From positions 1 through 64,000 of the forward strand of contig JAAYCX010000075.1 in assembly GCA_012729555.1 (NCBI GenBank): a stretch of DNA of 64,000 nucleotides, in the 5' to 3' direction. This document shows positions 7,994 to 17,550 of this stretch, one piece after another (position 1 is the first letter of the stretch; every line of letters starts with the position of its first letter). A program made the translations under genes and the position numbers. The DNA is from Acidobacteriota bacterium (lineage in GTDB: Bacteria > Acidobacteriota > UBA6911). The notes under the pieces are model-generated. The model was not told the origin of the DNA. It worked only from the letters and a program-made list of their open reading frames with translations, and made no database searches.

Positions 7994-8932
7994 TCAGGAA
8001 TCGTGCTGCAGCAGGTTGGTCTTGTGCCCCCGCTGCTGCAGCAGGTAGATGCGGGCGGCCACCTCCACCAGGGTGGCGACGTTGCGCCCGGGGGCCACCG
8101 GGAGGTCGATCACCGGGACGCTCACCCCGAGCCACTCCACGCTCGAGCGCTCCAGCCCCAGCCGGTCGTACTCGGCGTCGGAGCGCCAGCGCTCCAGGCG
8201 CACGATGAAGTCGATCGCCTGGGAGGTGCCGGTCGCGGAGATGCCGAACATCTCCCGGATGTCGATGATGCCCAAGCCCCGCAGCTCCATGTGGTGCGGC
8301 AGCGCCTTCCCCCCCTCCCCCGAGAGCGCCTGCGCCCCCTGCCGGGTGATCTCGAGGTAGTCGTCGGCGATCAGGCGGTGCCCCTTGAGCACCAGCTCCA
8401 GCGCGCACTCGCTCTTGCCGATGCCGGAGGGGCCGAGGATGACGACGCCCAGGCCGAAGATCTCGAGCAGCCCCCCGTGGACCGTGATCCGCGGGGCCAG
8501 GCGCCGCTCGAGGTAGCGCGCGATCTTTTCGATGGAGCCGTCGCCCGGGGCCCCGCTCCGGATGACGGGGATCCGCCGCCCGGCCGCGAGCTCGAGCAGG
8601 CCGGCCGGGATCTCCACCCCCTGGGTGACCACGATGCAGCAGATGTCGTATTTCCTGAGCCGCTCGATCGCCCGGCCCCGGTCCTCGTCGTCGAGCGAGG
8701 CGAGGTAGCCCGCCTCGGTGCCGCCGATGACCTGCACCCGGTCGGGGTGCACCCCGCCCGAGCTGCCGACCAGGGCCATCCCCAGCTTCTGCGGGCGCGG
8801 GGAGCGGATCCGGTTGGAGATCCCCTCGTGCCCCTGCAGGAGCTCGAGGTTGAGCTCCAGGGCGGGGTCGCTCAGCAGTTCGCCGACCGTGACCCCGGAG
8901 CCCGGGAGGCCGGACGTGGTGGAATCGTTCAT
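7994..8932 (-). CDS. hprK: HPr kinase/phosphorylase
   Basis: 312 aa from ATG 8932. It phosphorylates and dephosphorylates the regulatory Ser of HPr. The P-loop GPSGIGKS lies at 167-174, preceded by His152 in VHGG. The HprK signature (RGLGIIDIREMFG, about 218-230) follows. The N-terminal DRTGG-like domain is present. A longer start at 9061 would overlap hpf and lacks homologous sequence. In Gram-negatives with incomplete PTS this kinase links carbon or energy status to other processes. Confidence 0.93.
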   Translation of the reverse strand: MNDSTTSGLPGSGVTVGELLSDPALELNLELLQGHEGISNRIRSPRPQKLGMALVGSSGGVHPDRVQVIGGTEAGYLASLDDEDRGRAIERLRKYDICCIVVTQGVEIPAGLLELAAGRRIPVIRSGAPGDGSIEKIARYLERRLAPRITVHGGLLEIFGLGVVILGPSGIGKSECALELVLKGHRLIADDYLEITRQGAQALSGEGGKALPHHMELRGLGIIDIREMFGISATGTSQAIDFIVRLERWRSDAEYDRLGLERSSVEWLGVSVPVIDLPVAPGRNVATLVEVAARIYLLQQRGHKTNLLQHDS

Positions 8933-8987
8933 GGCTGTCCCGGGGGGCGCGCCGGGCGCGACCCCGGCTCCGCCCCCCGCTTTCGGT

Positions 8988-9530
8988 CTAGCGGGTGTGG
9001 ACGAGGCGCATCGACCCGTCCTTGCGCCGGTACAGGATGTTGACCTCCCCGGAATCGGCATTCCGGAAGGCGACGAAGCCGTAGTCGGAGCCGGCGAGTT
9101 CCAGCGCGGCCTCCTCGACCGTCATCGGCTTTTTCTGCACCGTCTCCTCGCGCACGACGGCGCTCTTGGGCGCCAGGGAGCGGCTGGTGGGCTCCCCGAT
9201 CCCGAGCTTGGTGGCCACCGATTTCGCCTTCGCCCGCTGGCGCTTCCCCTCGATCAGCTTCCCCTTGTGCTTGAGCGCCTGGCGTTCGAGCTTCTCGATC
9301 GCCTCCATGATCGAGTTGTACATGTCATCGGACTGCCCCTTGCCGGCGAGGCTCAGCATCTTCGTCTTCAGCAGGATTTCGGCCTTCTGCCGGTTCTTCT
9401 CCACGTCGACGACGACGTGGAACTGGATATCCTCCCCGAATACCTTGGTGAACTTGCGCAGCTTCTTCAGGACATACGCGCGGAGCGCGGGCGTAATCAG
9501 TATTCGTCTGCCGGTGATTTCCACCTTCAT
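8988..9530 (-). CDS. hpf: Ribosome hibernation promoting factor, long form
   Basis: 180 aa. Residues 1-100 are the S30AE/YfiA domain that binds the 30S decoding region. The C-terminal 55 residues (about GFVAFRNADSGEVNILYRRK) are the dimerisation tail of long HPFs that make 100S ribosome dimers. It lies immediately downstream of rpoN on the same strand, the arrangement also seen in Proteobacteria, where the short form is used instead. Confidence 0.93.
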   Translation of the reverse strand: MKVEITGRRILITPALRAYVLKKLRKFTKVFGEDIQFHVVVDVEKNRQKAEILLKTKMLSLAGKGQSDDMYNSIMEAIEKLERQALKHKGKLIEGKRQRAKAKSVATKLGIGEPTSRSLAPKSAVVREETVQKKPMTVEEAALELAGSDYGFVAFRNADSGEVNILYRRKDGSMRLVHTR

Positions 9531-9609
9531 GGTATTCCCCTTCCAGGCTGAATGTTTCTTCCAGGATTCCCATACCCTAGACGGCCCGGGGCCGTCAGAC
9601 CGGGGCCGG

Positions 9610-11052
9610 TCAGACCAGGTACTCGAGCCTGCGCTCGCGCGACCCGGCGATCTGCATCTGCTCCCGGTATTTGGCCACCGTGCGCCGGGTGATGAAGATG
9701 TTGTCCCGGCGCAGCATCTGCCCGATCTGGTTGTCCGAATAGGGCTTGCTCTTGCTTTCCCCCTCTATGATCGATTTGATTTTGAGTTTGACCTGCACGA
9801 TCGAGAGGTCCTCCCCCGCGGGGTTTTCCACCCCCATGGTGAAGAACTTTCTCAATTCCATCACCCCCTGGGGGGTGTCCACGTACTTGTTGGTGACCAC
9901 GCGGCTGATGGTGGAGCTGTGCACCCCCAGCTCTTCCGCCACGTCCTTGATCAGCATCGGGCGCAGGCGGCTCATCCCGTGCTCCAGGAACTCGCGCTGC
10001 CGGTTGACGATGGCCACGCTGACGCGGTAGATCGTCTGCTTGCGCTGGCTGACGCTGCGGAGCAGGTCCACGGCGGAGCGGAACTTCTCCTTCAGGAAGG
10101 CCCGGGTCTCCCCGTTGACCCCGTTGCTCTTGAGCAGGTCGCGGTAGGAGGGGCTCAGCCGGAGCTGCGGCATCCCGTCGTCGTTGGGGAGCACGAGGAA
10201 CTCATCGTCCACCTTGACGATCGTCACCTCGGGTTCCACGTAGCTGGGGGCGGCCGCGTTGTACTTCTGCCCCGGGCGCGGGATCAGCCGCCGGATCCCC
10301 TCCACCGCCTCGAGCACCTCCTCGAAGGAGGCCCCGGTATGCGCGGCGATCTCCTTGTAGCGGCGGTTTTCGAGGAGCGGCAAACACTCCTCCACCATCC
10401 GGCGCTCGAGCGTGTCCATCAGCCCGAGGCTCCCGAGCTGCAGGAGCAGGCATTCGCGCAGGTCCCGGGCGGCGACGCCGATCGGGTCCATCGCCTGCAC
10501 CACCCGGAGCGCCGCCTCGGCCTCCTCCTCCGTCGCCCCGGCCGTGGCGGCCAGTTCCTCGAGCCCGATCAGGAGGTAGCCGTCCTCGTTCAGGTTGCCG
10601 ATGATGTGGCGCGCGATCTCCGCCAGGCGCGCGGGGACGTCGGTGAGCCCCAGCTGCCACTCGAGGTGGTCCGAGAGCGAGGGGGCGCGGGTGAGGAAGG
10701 CCTCGAACCCCGGCTTGTCCGGGTCCTCCGCCTCGCGGCTGCGGTACCCGGTGTCGAGGTACTCGTCGAAGAAATAGCGGAAATCGATCTCCTCGAAGGA
10801 GTCGCGCTCCCCTGCGGGCGCGCTTTCGGCCGGGGGCGTCTCCTCGGGTCCCGTGTCCATCCCGGTGTCGGGCGGCGGTTCCGCCGCCTCCTCGAGGACC
10901 GGGTTCTGCATCAGTTCCTGGTTGAGCATCTCCTGGAGCTCCAGCTTGTTCAGCTGCAGCAGCTCGATCTTCTGCAAAAGAGAGGGGGTAAGGGCCAGTC
11001 TCTGCGTGAGACGAAGATCCAGACTCTGCCTCAGAAAATGTCTCCGGTTCAT
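9610..11052 (-). CDS. rpoN: RNA polymerase sigma-54 factor
   Basis: 480 aa. The Gln/Leu-rich activator-interacting region I is at about 10-56. The acidic linker follows, then the core-binding region, a helix-turn-helix, and the C-terminal RpoN box TRRTVAKYRE at 455-464 (canonical first residue Ala replaced by Thr), which reads the -24 promoter element. The stop is followed by hpf; lptB ends seven bases upstream of the start. I found no convincing -24/-12 promoter within the window. Confidence 0.95.
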   Translation of the reverse strand: MNRRHFLRQSLDLRLTQRLALTPSLLQKIELLQLNKLELQEMLNQELMQNPVLEEAAEPPPDTGMDTGPEETPPAESAPAGERDSFEEIDFRYFFDEYLDTGYRSREAEDPDKPGFEAFLTRAPSLSDHLEWQLGLTDVPARLAEIARHIIGNLNEDGYLLIGLEELAATAGATEEEAEAALRVVQAMDPIGVAARDLRECLLLQLGSLGLMDTLERRMVEECLPLLENRRYKEIAAHTGASFEEVLEAVEGIRRLIPRPGQKYNAAAPSYVEPEVTIVKVDDEFLVLPNDDGMPQLRLSPSYRDLLKSNGVNGETRAFLKEKFRSAVDLLRSVSQRKQTIYRVSVAIVNRQREFLEHGMSRLRPMLIKDVAEELGVHSSTISRVVTNKYVDTPQGVMELRKFFTMGVENPAGEDLSIVQVKLKIKSIIEGESKSKPYSDNQIGQMLRRDNIFITRRTVAKYREQMQIAGSRERRLEYLV

Positions 11053-11058
11053 AGGCGC

Positions 11059-11778
11059 CTAAGCCAGCCTGAAATTCTCGCCGAGGTACACTCTTCTCAC
11101 CTCATCGTCACGCGTCAGCGCGTCGGGAGATCCTTCTCGTAAGATCTTTCCGTTGTTTATTATATAGGCACGGTCGGTGATATTCAAAGTCTCCCGGACA
11201 TTATGGTCGGTGATGAGGATCCCGATCCCCTGGCGGCTGAGCGCGCCCACGATGCGCTGGATGTCCACCACGGCCAGGGGATCGATCCCGGCGAAGGGCT
11301 CGTCGAGGAGGATGAAGCGGGGGGTCAGGACCAGGGCGCGCGCGATCTCCAGCCGCCGCCGCTCCCCCCCCGAAAGGGTGTGGGCCCCCTGGTGGCGCAG
11401 GTGATCGATGCCGAATTCCTCGAGGAGCGCGACCACGCGCTCCTCCCGCCCGGCGGGGGTGAGGGGGAGGGTCTCGGCGATGCAGAGGATGTTCTCCCCC
11501 ACCGTCAGCTTGCGGAAGACGGAAGCCTCCTGCGGCAGGTAGCTGATCCCGGCGCGCGCGCGCCGGTACATGGGGAGCCGCGTGATGTCCTCCCCCTCGA
11601 GCAGGACGCGGCCCCCGTCGGGGGAGGCCAGTCCCACCATCATGTGGAAGGTCGTGGTCTTGCCCGCCCCGTTCGGGCCCAGGAGCCCGACGATCTCCCC
11701 CGGGGCGAGCCCGAGACTCACGTCGTCGACCACTCGCCTGCCCCGGTAGGACTTGGTCAATCCGGTCGCCTGCAGCAT
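11059..11778 (-). CDS. lptB: LPS export ABC transporter ATP-binding protein LptB
   Basis: 239 aa ABC ATPase. Walker A GPNGAGKT is at 34-41, then the LSGGERRR signature, the Walker B/D-loop [12 protein letters not shown], and the switch His in [10 protein letters not shown]. It powers lipopolysaccharide extraction from the inner membrane with LptF/LptG, which are not in the window. It sits between an LptC/LptA-like gene and rpoN, the conserved lpt-rpoN order. Confidence 0.93.
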   Translation of the reverse strand: MLQATGLTKSYRGRRVVDDVSLGLAPGEIVGLLGPNGAGKTTTFHMMVGLASPDGGRVLLEGEDITRLPMYRRARAGISYLPQEASVFRKLTVGENILCIAETLPLTPAGREERVVALLEEFGIDHLRHQGAHTLSGGERRRLEIARALVLTPRFILLDEPFAGIDPLAVVDIQRIVGALSRQGIGILITDHNVRETLNITDRAYIINNGKILREGSPDALTRDDEVRRVYLGENFRLA

Positions 11779-11829
11779 GCACTTTGCCCAATTTAAATAT
11801 TTGAAATAACAATACTTAGATCAGATCCA

Positions 11830-13342
11830 TCACTCCCCGAGCAGAATCCTATCATCGGCCTGGAAGTATGTCAATCGACGCGCGAGCGAGCGCCCCCGCT
11901 CCGGGTCGTCGATGACGGCCGGGCGGCCGACGATGACGAAGCGTCCCTGGGCCGGGAGCCACTCGGCCGAATCCCCCCGCCCCTCTCTCCCCAGGTGCCC
12001 GATCCGCACCTCCCCCCGCGCCTCGGCGCGCCGGATGTCGCTTTTCTCCGGGTCGATCCACACGTCGATCTCGCGCGCCTCGAGCCGGACGTCCTCCGAC
12101 TCGAGCCGCACCCCCCCCGAGTAGGTGACGAGGTGCCGCCGATAGCCCACCCCCTCGCTATGGATGACGGCCCCCCGGAGGGAGGCCCCCTTCCCTTGCG
12201 GGCCGGGGAAGATCCGGTGCAGCACCCCGCCCGAAGCCTGGAGCGTCCCCTTCCCGGCCGCGATCTCGAGCGTCCGGGCCTCGAGCTGCTGGCTCTCCCC
12301 CAGCACCCGCACCCCCCCCTCGTAGCGGACGGCCCCGGGCTCCCCCCCCTCCGCGCCCCGGAGCTCGAGCCCCGGGGCGGTGATGACCACGGGAGAGCGG
12401 CCCAGGCCCCCGAGCAGTTCCCCCGCGCCGCCGGAAAGGACCGACCGGACCCCGCCGGTGAAGCGCAGCACCTTTTCCGCCCGCCCGTAGGTGGCGCGCG
12501 CGCCGGTCGTGACGGCAGAGGCCTCGACCACCCTCACCCCGCCCAGGAGGGTCAGGGTGTCCGTGGCGGCCTCGTAGTCGCATCGCTCGGCGGAGGCGGA
12601 GTAGGCGGCGTCGCGGTAGGAGAAATCCCCCTCCTGCGCGGCGTGCTCGACGACGCTCTCCCCGTCCCGCTCCGCGAAGCGCACGCTCATCCGCTCGCTC
12701 GCGGTCTCCAGCCGATCCCGCCCGCCCCCCTCCGCCGCGGCGGTTTCGAAAAGGGTGCGGACCCCCCCCTCGGCCTCCACCCCGCGCGGACGGCCGCTCC
12801 CGGGGAAGAAGGTGAAGCGCATCCGCGCGGAGGAGAGGGTGCGCTCGAGCGCCGACCCCGGCTCCAGCTCCGAAACCCGCACGCCGCCCCCGGCCTCGGC
12901 GGTGAGCGGGCGCCCCCCGTCGCCGGCGAACTCGATCTCCAGCCGCTCGGACTCGAGCCTCCGCTCCGTTCCCCCCCCGGCCGCCGGGTGGAGGCCCCAG
13001 CGGACAGACCCTTCCGCCCGCAGACGCCGCGGCGCGGCCGGGGCGCCGGCGAAGTCGAGCCGCACCCTCCGCGCCTCGAGGGTGTGGCGCTCCCCCGGGG
13101 ATCCGGAGAAGGAGAGGAGGCCCGAGCCGTCGACCTCGACCCGTTCGAGCGCGGCGCCCGCCCCGAACACGGCCCGGACGCTCCCGCCCGAAACCTCCGT
13201 ACCCTCCCCCCCCCCGGATGCCATGAGGAAGCGTACCTCCCCGCGCGCCCTCATTTCACGCGGGGCGCCGGCCGGGTCGAGGTCGAGGTCGATCTCCCCG
13301 CCCCTCAGCCGCTCCTGCCGCCCGGCCGAACTCCAGCGCAGT
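11830..13342 (-). CDS. LptA/OstA-like LPS transport protein, C-terminal part of a frame-broken gene
   Basis: An open frame continues leftward from a 10-G tract (13343-13352) to the stop at 11830. The first Met in it is at 13254, but the residues before that Met (LRWSSAGRQE, then GGEIDLDLDPAG) already fit the repeat pattern. About 500 aa of OstA-like beta-jellyroll repeats follow, recognisable from recurrent A-x-G-x-V and L-E-A-R-x-(V/I)-x-(L/V) phrases. The protein would form part of the periplasmic bridge carrying LPS from LptB2FGC outward. It needs one extra base in the G tract to join the upstream LptC-like frame. See the separate note on the tract. Confidence 0.75.
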
Positions 13343-14204
13343 CCCCCCCCCCGGTGACCCGCACCCGCTCGAGCCTCTCCCCCCCCGCGACGCCGAACTC
13401 GATCCGTCCCCCCTCGAGTTCCCGCACCCCCTGCCCGTCGGCCAGGAGGGCGGAAGCCCCCCCTTCGGCGGCGAGCGCCTCCACCCGCCTTCCGGGCCCG
13501 AGGGCCAGCACGATCCGCTCCCCCCGGATCACGCCCGAGCGCTCCGAGGCGATCTCTCCGCCCCCTTCGAACGTGATCCGGTCCCCGCCGGGCGCCACCG
13601 TCGCCCGGTCCGCGGAGGCCCGGAAGCTTTCGCCCCCCGCACCCACCCTCAGCCGGACCTCCTCGAGGAGCTCGATCGTCTCCCGGGCGCGGTCGTAGCG
13701 CGCCCCCAGGGCGCTCCCGGCCGCCTCCCCCGATTCGATTTCGATCCGGTCCGGGGTGGAGGCGGTTTCACCCGCGATGTCGTAGTGGAGCGAGCGGGTC
13801 TCGAGCCGCAGTCCCTTTCCGAGGCGGAGGCGCACCTCCCCGGAGAAATCGATCGTCCCCCCCTTCGCGTCGTAGCGTGCCTGCCGGCTCCGGATGGAGT
13901 GCCGCGCGGCCCCCGCGGCGTCGAAGTCCCCCGCCTCGATTCCTTCGAGGAGGTGGACCCCGGCGCGCGTCTCCAGGAGGCGCTCCGCGCGGATGCGCAG
14001 GCGCGCCGCCCCGTCCCGGTTCTCGGAGTACTCGATCCCTTCGGCCGCCCGCCGGAGTTCGGAGCCGAGCTTTCCGGGGAGGTCGCCCGCCCTGCGCATC
14101 TTCGCGATCCAGGAGTGGGCCGCGTTCCAGGCCAGGGCCAGGGCCACGGCCAGGATGATGCCGGTCAGCAGCCGGCGCAGGTGGAGAAGGAGACGGGGGT
14201 TCAT
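13305..14204 (-). CDS. lptC: LptC-like LPS export protein, N-terminal part of a frame-broken LptC-LptA gene
   Basis: This frame starts at ATG 14204. Residues 9-28 form a single membrane anchor (TGIILAVALALAWNAAHSW). LptC-type periplasmic sequence follows and runs through OstA-like repeats until the G10 tract, after which 16 unrelated residues (DCAGVRPGGRSG at the end) precede a stop. Adding one G restores a single frame of roughly 790 aa down to 11830. Whether the broken state is real or a homopolymer sequencing error cannot be told from one sequence. Confidence 0.75.
   Translation of the reverse strand: MNPRLLLHLRRLLTGIILAVALALAWNAAHSWIAKMRRAGDLPGKLGSELRRAAEGIEYSENRDGAARLRIRAERLLETRAGVHLLEGIEAGDFDAAGAARHSIRSRQARYDAKGGTIDFSGEVRLRLGKGLRLETRSLHYDIAGETASTPDRIEIESGEAAGSALGARYDRARETIELLEEVRLRVGAGGESFRASADRATVAPGGDRITFEGGGEIASERSGVIRGERIVLALGPGRRVEALAAEGGASALLADGQGVRELEGGRIEFGVAGGERLERVRVTGGGDCAGVRPGGRSG
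13343..13352 (-). other. Homopolymer tract of 10 G (minus strand) at a frame break
   Basis: Ten consecutive C on the given strand, with reading frames open on both sides but in different registers. A tract of 11 would join the LptC-like and LptA-like parts. Poly-G tracts of this length are classic slipped-strand sites as well as classic sequencing and assembly error sites. Confidence 0.9.
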
Positions 14205-14207
14205 GGT

Positions 14208-14882
14208 TCAGAACAGGCTGCGGGCATTGAAGCTCAGGGGAGTGATTTCCCCGAGGGAGATCCGGACCTGCCAGATGTACTCCTCCGCCCCGTCCGGGCC
14301 GTCGAACGTCACCCGCACCCAGTACAGGTCCTCCCCCCGGCGGACGGCCCCCCACCCCCTGAATTCGAGCCCGGGGTCGTCCCCGGCCACCATCGCCGCC
14401 AGCTTCTTCTGGGACTTGAGCACCAACTCGTAGGCCTGCCGCTCGATCTCCCCCTGCCCGTAGGGGAGCCCGTCGTCCGGGGCCTCGGGCGCCGCCGCCG
14501 GCGGCGCCGGCGAAGGCGCCTCGCGCACCAGCGGGGGGGCCTTGCGCGCCCCCTCGCCCCCCTGGGGCACGAGGCGCGGGCGCGTCCGGGCGCCCGCGGG
14601 CGCCGCGGCGGGGGGCGCCTTTACCGGGGGCGTAGCCGCCCTAGCCGCCGGAGGCGGCGAAGGCGGCGGCGAAGGCGGCAGTTCGAATTCCTCGGGGTAG
14701 GGTTCGGCCGCCGCCCCCGCCGTGGCCATGGCGGGCGCCGGCTCCCCCGTGATCGCGGCCCGGAGGGAGTGCGCCCGATCGAAGAGGCGGTGGCGCAGCC
14801 CGGGGACGACCCCGAGCGGGATTCCCACCAGCAGGACGAAGACCGCCAGCCCCATGTAAAACCTGCGCCGGATGTCCGCCAT
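14208..14882 (-). CDS. Membrane-anchored protein with Pro/Ala-rich linker, unknown function
   Basis: 224 aa. One transmembrane segment at about 9-29, then a low-complexity Pro/Ala linker (about 45-130), then a compact C-terminal domain with conserved-looking aromatic phrases (FRGWGAVRRGEDLYWVRVTF). I do not recognise the family. The shape suggests a bitopic inner-membrane protein whose globular domain is held away from the membrane in the periplasm. It starts 37 bases after prfB ends and stops three bases before lptC starts, so it is in the same leftward unit. Confidence 0.6.
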   Translation of the reverse strand: MADIRRRFYMGLAVFVLLVGIPLGVVPGLRHRLFDRAHSLRAAITGEPAPAMATAGAAAEPYPEEFELPPSPPPSPPPAARAATPPVKAPPAAAPAGARTRPRLVPQGGEGARKAPPLVREAPSPAPPAAAPEAPDDGLPYGQGEIERQAYELVLKSQKKLAAMVAGDDPGLEFRGWGAVRRGEDLYWVRVTFDGPDGAEEYIWQVRISLGEITPLSFNARSLF

Positions 14883-14919
14883 ATTCTCCTCCCCTTCGGC
14901 CCCGCCCCGCGGCCGCCCG

Positions 14920-16024
14920 CTAGGCGCGGCCCCGCACCCCCCGGTGGACCAGGTACTGGTAGATGAAGTCCTCGATGTCGCCGTCGAGCACCCGGTCGGC
15001 GTCGGACGTCTCGTACCGGGTGCGGTGGTCCTTGACCATCCGGTAAGGGTGCAGGACGTAGCTCCGGATCTGGCTCCCGAACCCGATGTCGAGCTTGCTG
15101 TCCTCCACGGCCTGCAGCTGCTGGCGCTTCTTCGAAAGTTCCAGCTCGTACAGGCGCGCCTTCAGCACCGTGCGGGCCATTTCGCGGTTGCGGATCTGGG
15201 AGCGCTCGTTCTGGCAGGCGACCACGATCCCGGTCGGCAGGTGGGTGATGCGCACGGCCGAATCGGTGACGTTGACGTGCTGCCCCCCCGCCCCCGAGGA
15301 GCGGTAGGTGTCGATGCGCAGGTCCTTTTCGTCGATCTGGATCTCGATCCGGTCATCGATCTGGGGGTAGACGTAGACGCTGGCGAAGCTGGTCTGGCGC
15401 TTGTCCATCCCCCCGAAGGGGGAGATCCGCACCAGGCGGTGCACCCCGCTCTCGGTCGACAGGTAACCGAAGGCGTAGTCCCCCTCGGCGATGAAGGTGG
15501 CCGACTTGATCCCGTCCTCCTCCCCCGGCTGGTAATCCAGCATCTTCATGGTGTAGCCCGCGCGCTCCCCCCAGCGCAGGTACATCCGCACCAGCATCGC
15601 GGCCCAGTCCTGGCTGTCGACGCCGCCCGCGCCCGGGTGGATGGTGACGATGGCGTTGCTGGCGTCGTGCTCGCCGCCGAGCAGCATGCGGATTTCGGTG
15701 TGCCGGATCTCGGCCTCGAGCCGGGTCACCTCCCCGAGGAGCTCCCCGGCGCAGTCCTCCCCCTCGCCCGCCAGTTCGGCCAGCGCCAGGAGGTCTTCGC
15801 CCTCCCGCCCGAGCCGCGAGTCGGTCTCGATGTCCTTCTCCAGCCGGCTGCGCGCCTGCAGCGTCCTCTGCGCATCCTCCTGGTCGTTCCAGAAATCGGG
15901 CTTCGCTATCGCCTTCTCCAGCTCGAGAATCCGGGCGCGCTTGTTTTCCGCATCAAAGATAACCTCGGACCATCGTTATCTTTTCCTCGACCGCACTCAC
16001 CCTTTCCTTCAGCTCCTCGAGCAT
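14920..16024 (-). CDS. prfB: Peptide chain release factor 2, expressed by programmed +1 frameshift
   Basis: The start ATG is at 16024. The first 23 codons end at CTT (15958-15956) followed by an in-frame TGA (15955-15953). Shifting +1 onto GAT (15954) gives a frame open to 14920, 367 aa in total, the normal RF2 length. The site shows the classical elements: an upstream Shine-Dalgarno-like CGAGG, then TTATCTTTGA. The stop-recognition tripeptide SPF and the catalytic GGQ (GAGGQHVN) confirm RF2. The frameshift is the known autoregulatory device: when RF2 is scarce the ribosome stalls at TGA and shifts. The start overlaps the lnt stop. Confidence 0.95.
15951..15968 (-). promoter_or_regulatory. 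prfB programmed frameshift site
   Basis: On the minus strand CGAGGTTATCTTTGATGC: an SD-like AGG three bases before the slippery CTT and the TGA stop. This is the canonical RF2 autoregulatory layout, so the in-frame stop is not a mutation. Confidence 0.92.
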
Positions 16025-17550
16025 CATCGCCTCCGAAGTTGTCTCCGCTTTTTCCGTTCCGCCCAGAGGACGGAAACCAGCAGAATGATAGCACACAGCA
16101 AAATGAAAACGTCCCCATAACGGGTGTAGACGCCCTGCTCCCGCACGAACCGGAAGCTTCCCCGCCCGAGAGCCTGATGGAGGATCCCGGTGGCGGACTG
16201 GATGCGGCCGGTCGGCTCGATGCAGGCGGTGACCCCGCTGTTGGCCGCCCGCAGGAGGTAGCGGCGGTTCTCCACCGCCCGGAATCGGCTGATGGCCAGG
16301 TGCTGGAAGGGGGCCGCGCTCGGGCCGTACCATTCGTCGTTGGTGAGGTTCAGGAGCAGCCCGCTCCCGCGGCGGGTGACCTCCCGCGCCAGGGAGGGGA
16401 AAACCGCCTCGAAGCAGATGAGGGCGGAGGCGGGGTTCCCGCCGAGCGAAAAGACCCCGGGGTCCCCCCCGGGCGAAAACGCCCCGATGTCGCTGGAGAT
16501 CCTCTCGACGAAGGAGAGGAAGCCGGACCCCGGGATGTACTCCCCGAAGGGGACCAGGTGGATCTTGTCGTAGATCCCGGCGACCTCCCCGCGGCGGTCG
16601 ATGAAAAAGGCGCTGTTGAAGTAGCGTTCCCCCTCCAGCCGGATGTTGCTGAGGACCAGCCCGAGGGGGAAGCGGGCCGCCAGCTCCCGCATCGCGCGGC
16701 GGTAGCCCGCGTCGAGCTGCCAGATGCTCGGGGCCGGGGATTCGGGCAGGACCAGGAGGTCGATCTCCCCGGGCGGGAGGCGGTCGGCCATGGCGACATA
16801 CCCCTGCTGGAATTTTTCCGCCTGGGCCGCCTCCGACTCCCCCGCACCGATGTTCCCCTGGAGCATGGCCGCCCGGTAGCGCGGCTCGACCTTTCCCCAG
16901 CGCTCGAGCTGGTGCGCGCCGTAGAGGAGGGAGACGAGGAGCAGGGCGCCCGCCGCGCCGAGGGGGGCCAGGCGGGCGCCCCACCCCCCGGCCACGAGGG
17001 CCCGGGCCGCGGCCGTGTTGAGCGCGAGGACGAGGAAGGAGACGCCGTAGACCCCGGCGAGGTCGGCGATCTGGATGACGGGGAGCCAATCGGCCTGGGT
17101 GTAGCCCGCCAGGAGCCAGGGGAGCCCCCCGAAGGGGGAGAGGGAGAGGGCGTATTCGCCCAGCACCCAGGCTGCGGGGAAAGCGAGGATCCACCCCCTC
17201 CCCCCCCGCAGCATCAGGTGCTTGACGAGGAGGCAGGCGGCGGCGGGGTAGAGCGCGAGCAGCGCCGCGAGCGCCGCGTAGGCGCCCCAGGCGGGAACGG
17301 GCGCCATGCCGCCGTGGCGCACGAGCACCCCGGGGATCCATGCGAGCAGGATGCCGGTGTAGATCCCGGCGGCCAGGAGGCCCGCCCCGAAGGCGCCCCC
17401 CCGGCCGCGCGCGCGGGCGACCGCCACGAGGAGCGGGACCCACGCGACCCACGCGAGCGCCCCCAGCCCCGCGGCCGGGAAGGAGGCCGCGAGGAGGAGC
17501 CCGGAGAGGACCGCCGGGAGCGCCCTCTTCAGTTCGCCTTGATGAAACAC
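16024..17550 (-). CDS. lnt: Apolipoprotein N-acyltransferase
   Basis: 508 aa. Five or more membrane segments in residues 10-215 precede a nitrilase-fold periplasmic domain with the catalytic triad Glu270 (LVLPESP), Lys329 (YDKIHLVPFGEY) and Cys379 (LICFEAVFP). It adds the third acyl chain to lipoproteins in the inner membrane, a Gram-negative marker. A final TM segment (about 480-500) closes the protein. The start overlaps the end of the SPOR gene by 22 bases; a later start is possible but would trim the first membrane helix. Confidence 0.93.
   Translation of the reverse strand: MFHQGELKRALPAVLSGLLLAASFPAAGLGALAWVAWVPLLVAVARARGRGGAFGAGLLAAGIYTGILLAWIPGVLVRHGGMAPVPAWGAYAALAALLALYPAAACLLVKHLMLRGGRGWILAFPAAWVLGEYALSLSPFGGLPWLLAGYTQADWLPVIQIADLAGVYGVSFLVLALNTAAARALVAGGWGARLAPLGAAGALLLVSLLYGAHQLERWGKVEPRYRAAMLQGNIGAGESEAAQAEKFQQGYVAMADRLPPGEIDLLVLPESPAPSIWQLDAGYRRAMRELAARFPLGLVLSNIRLEGERYFNSAFFIDRRGEVAGIYDKIHLVPFGEYIPGSGFLSFVERISSDIGAFSPGGDPGVFSLGGNPASALICFEAVFPSLAREVTRRGSGLLLNLTNDEWYGPSAAPFQHLAISRFRAVENRRYLLRAANSGVTACIEPTGRIQSATGILHQALGRGSFRFVREQGVYTRYGDVFILLCAIILLVSVLWAERKKRRQLRRR

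Noticed and set aside
14920-15729. prfB as a 269-aa truncated gene starting at 15729
   Set aside because: The upstream sequence is open in the same frame to the CTTTGA site and encodes the rest of RF2 after a programmed shift.
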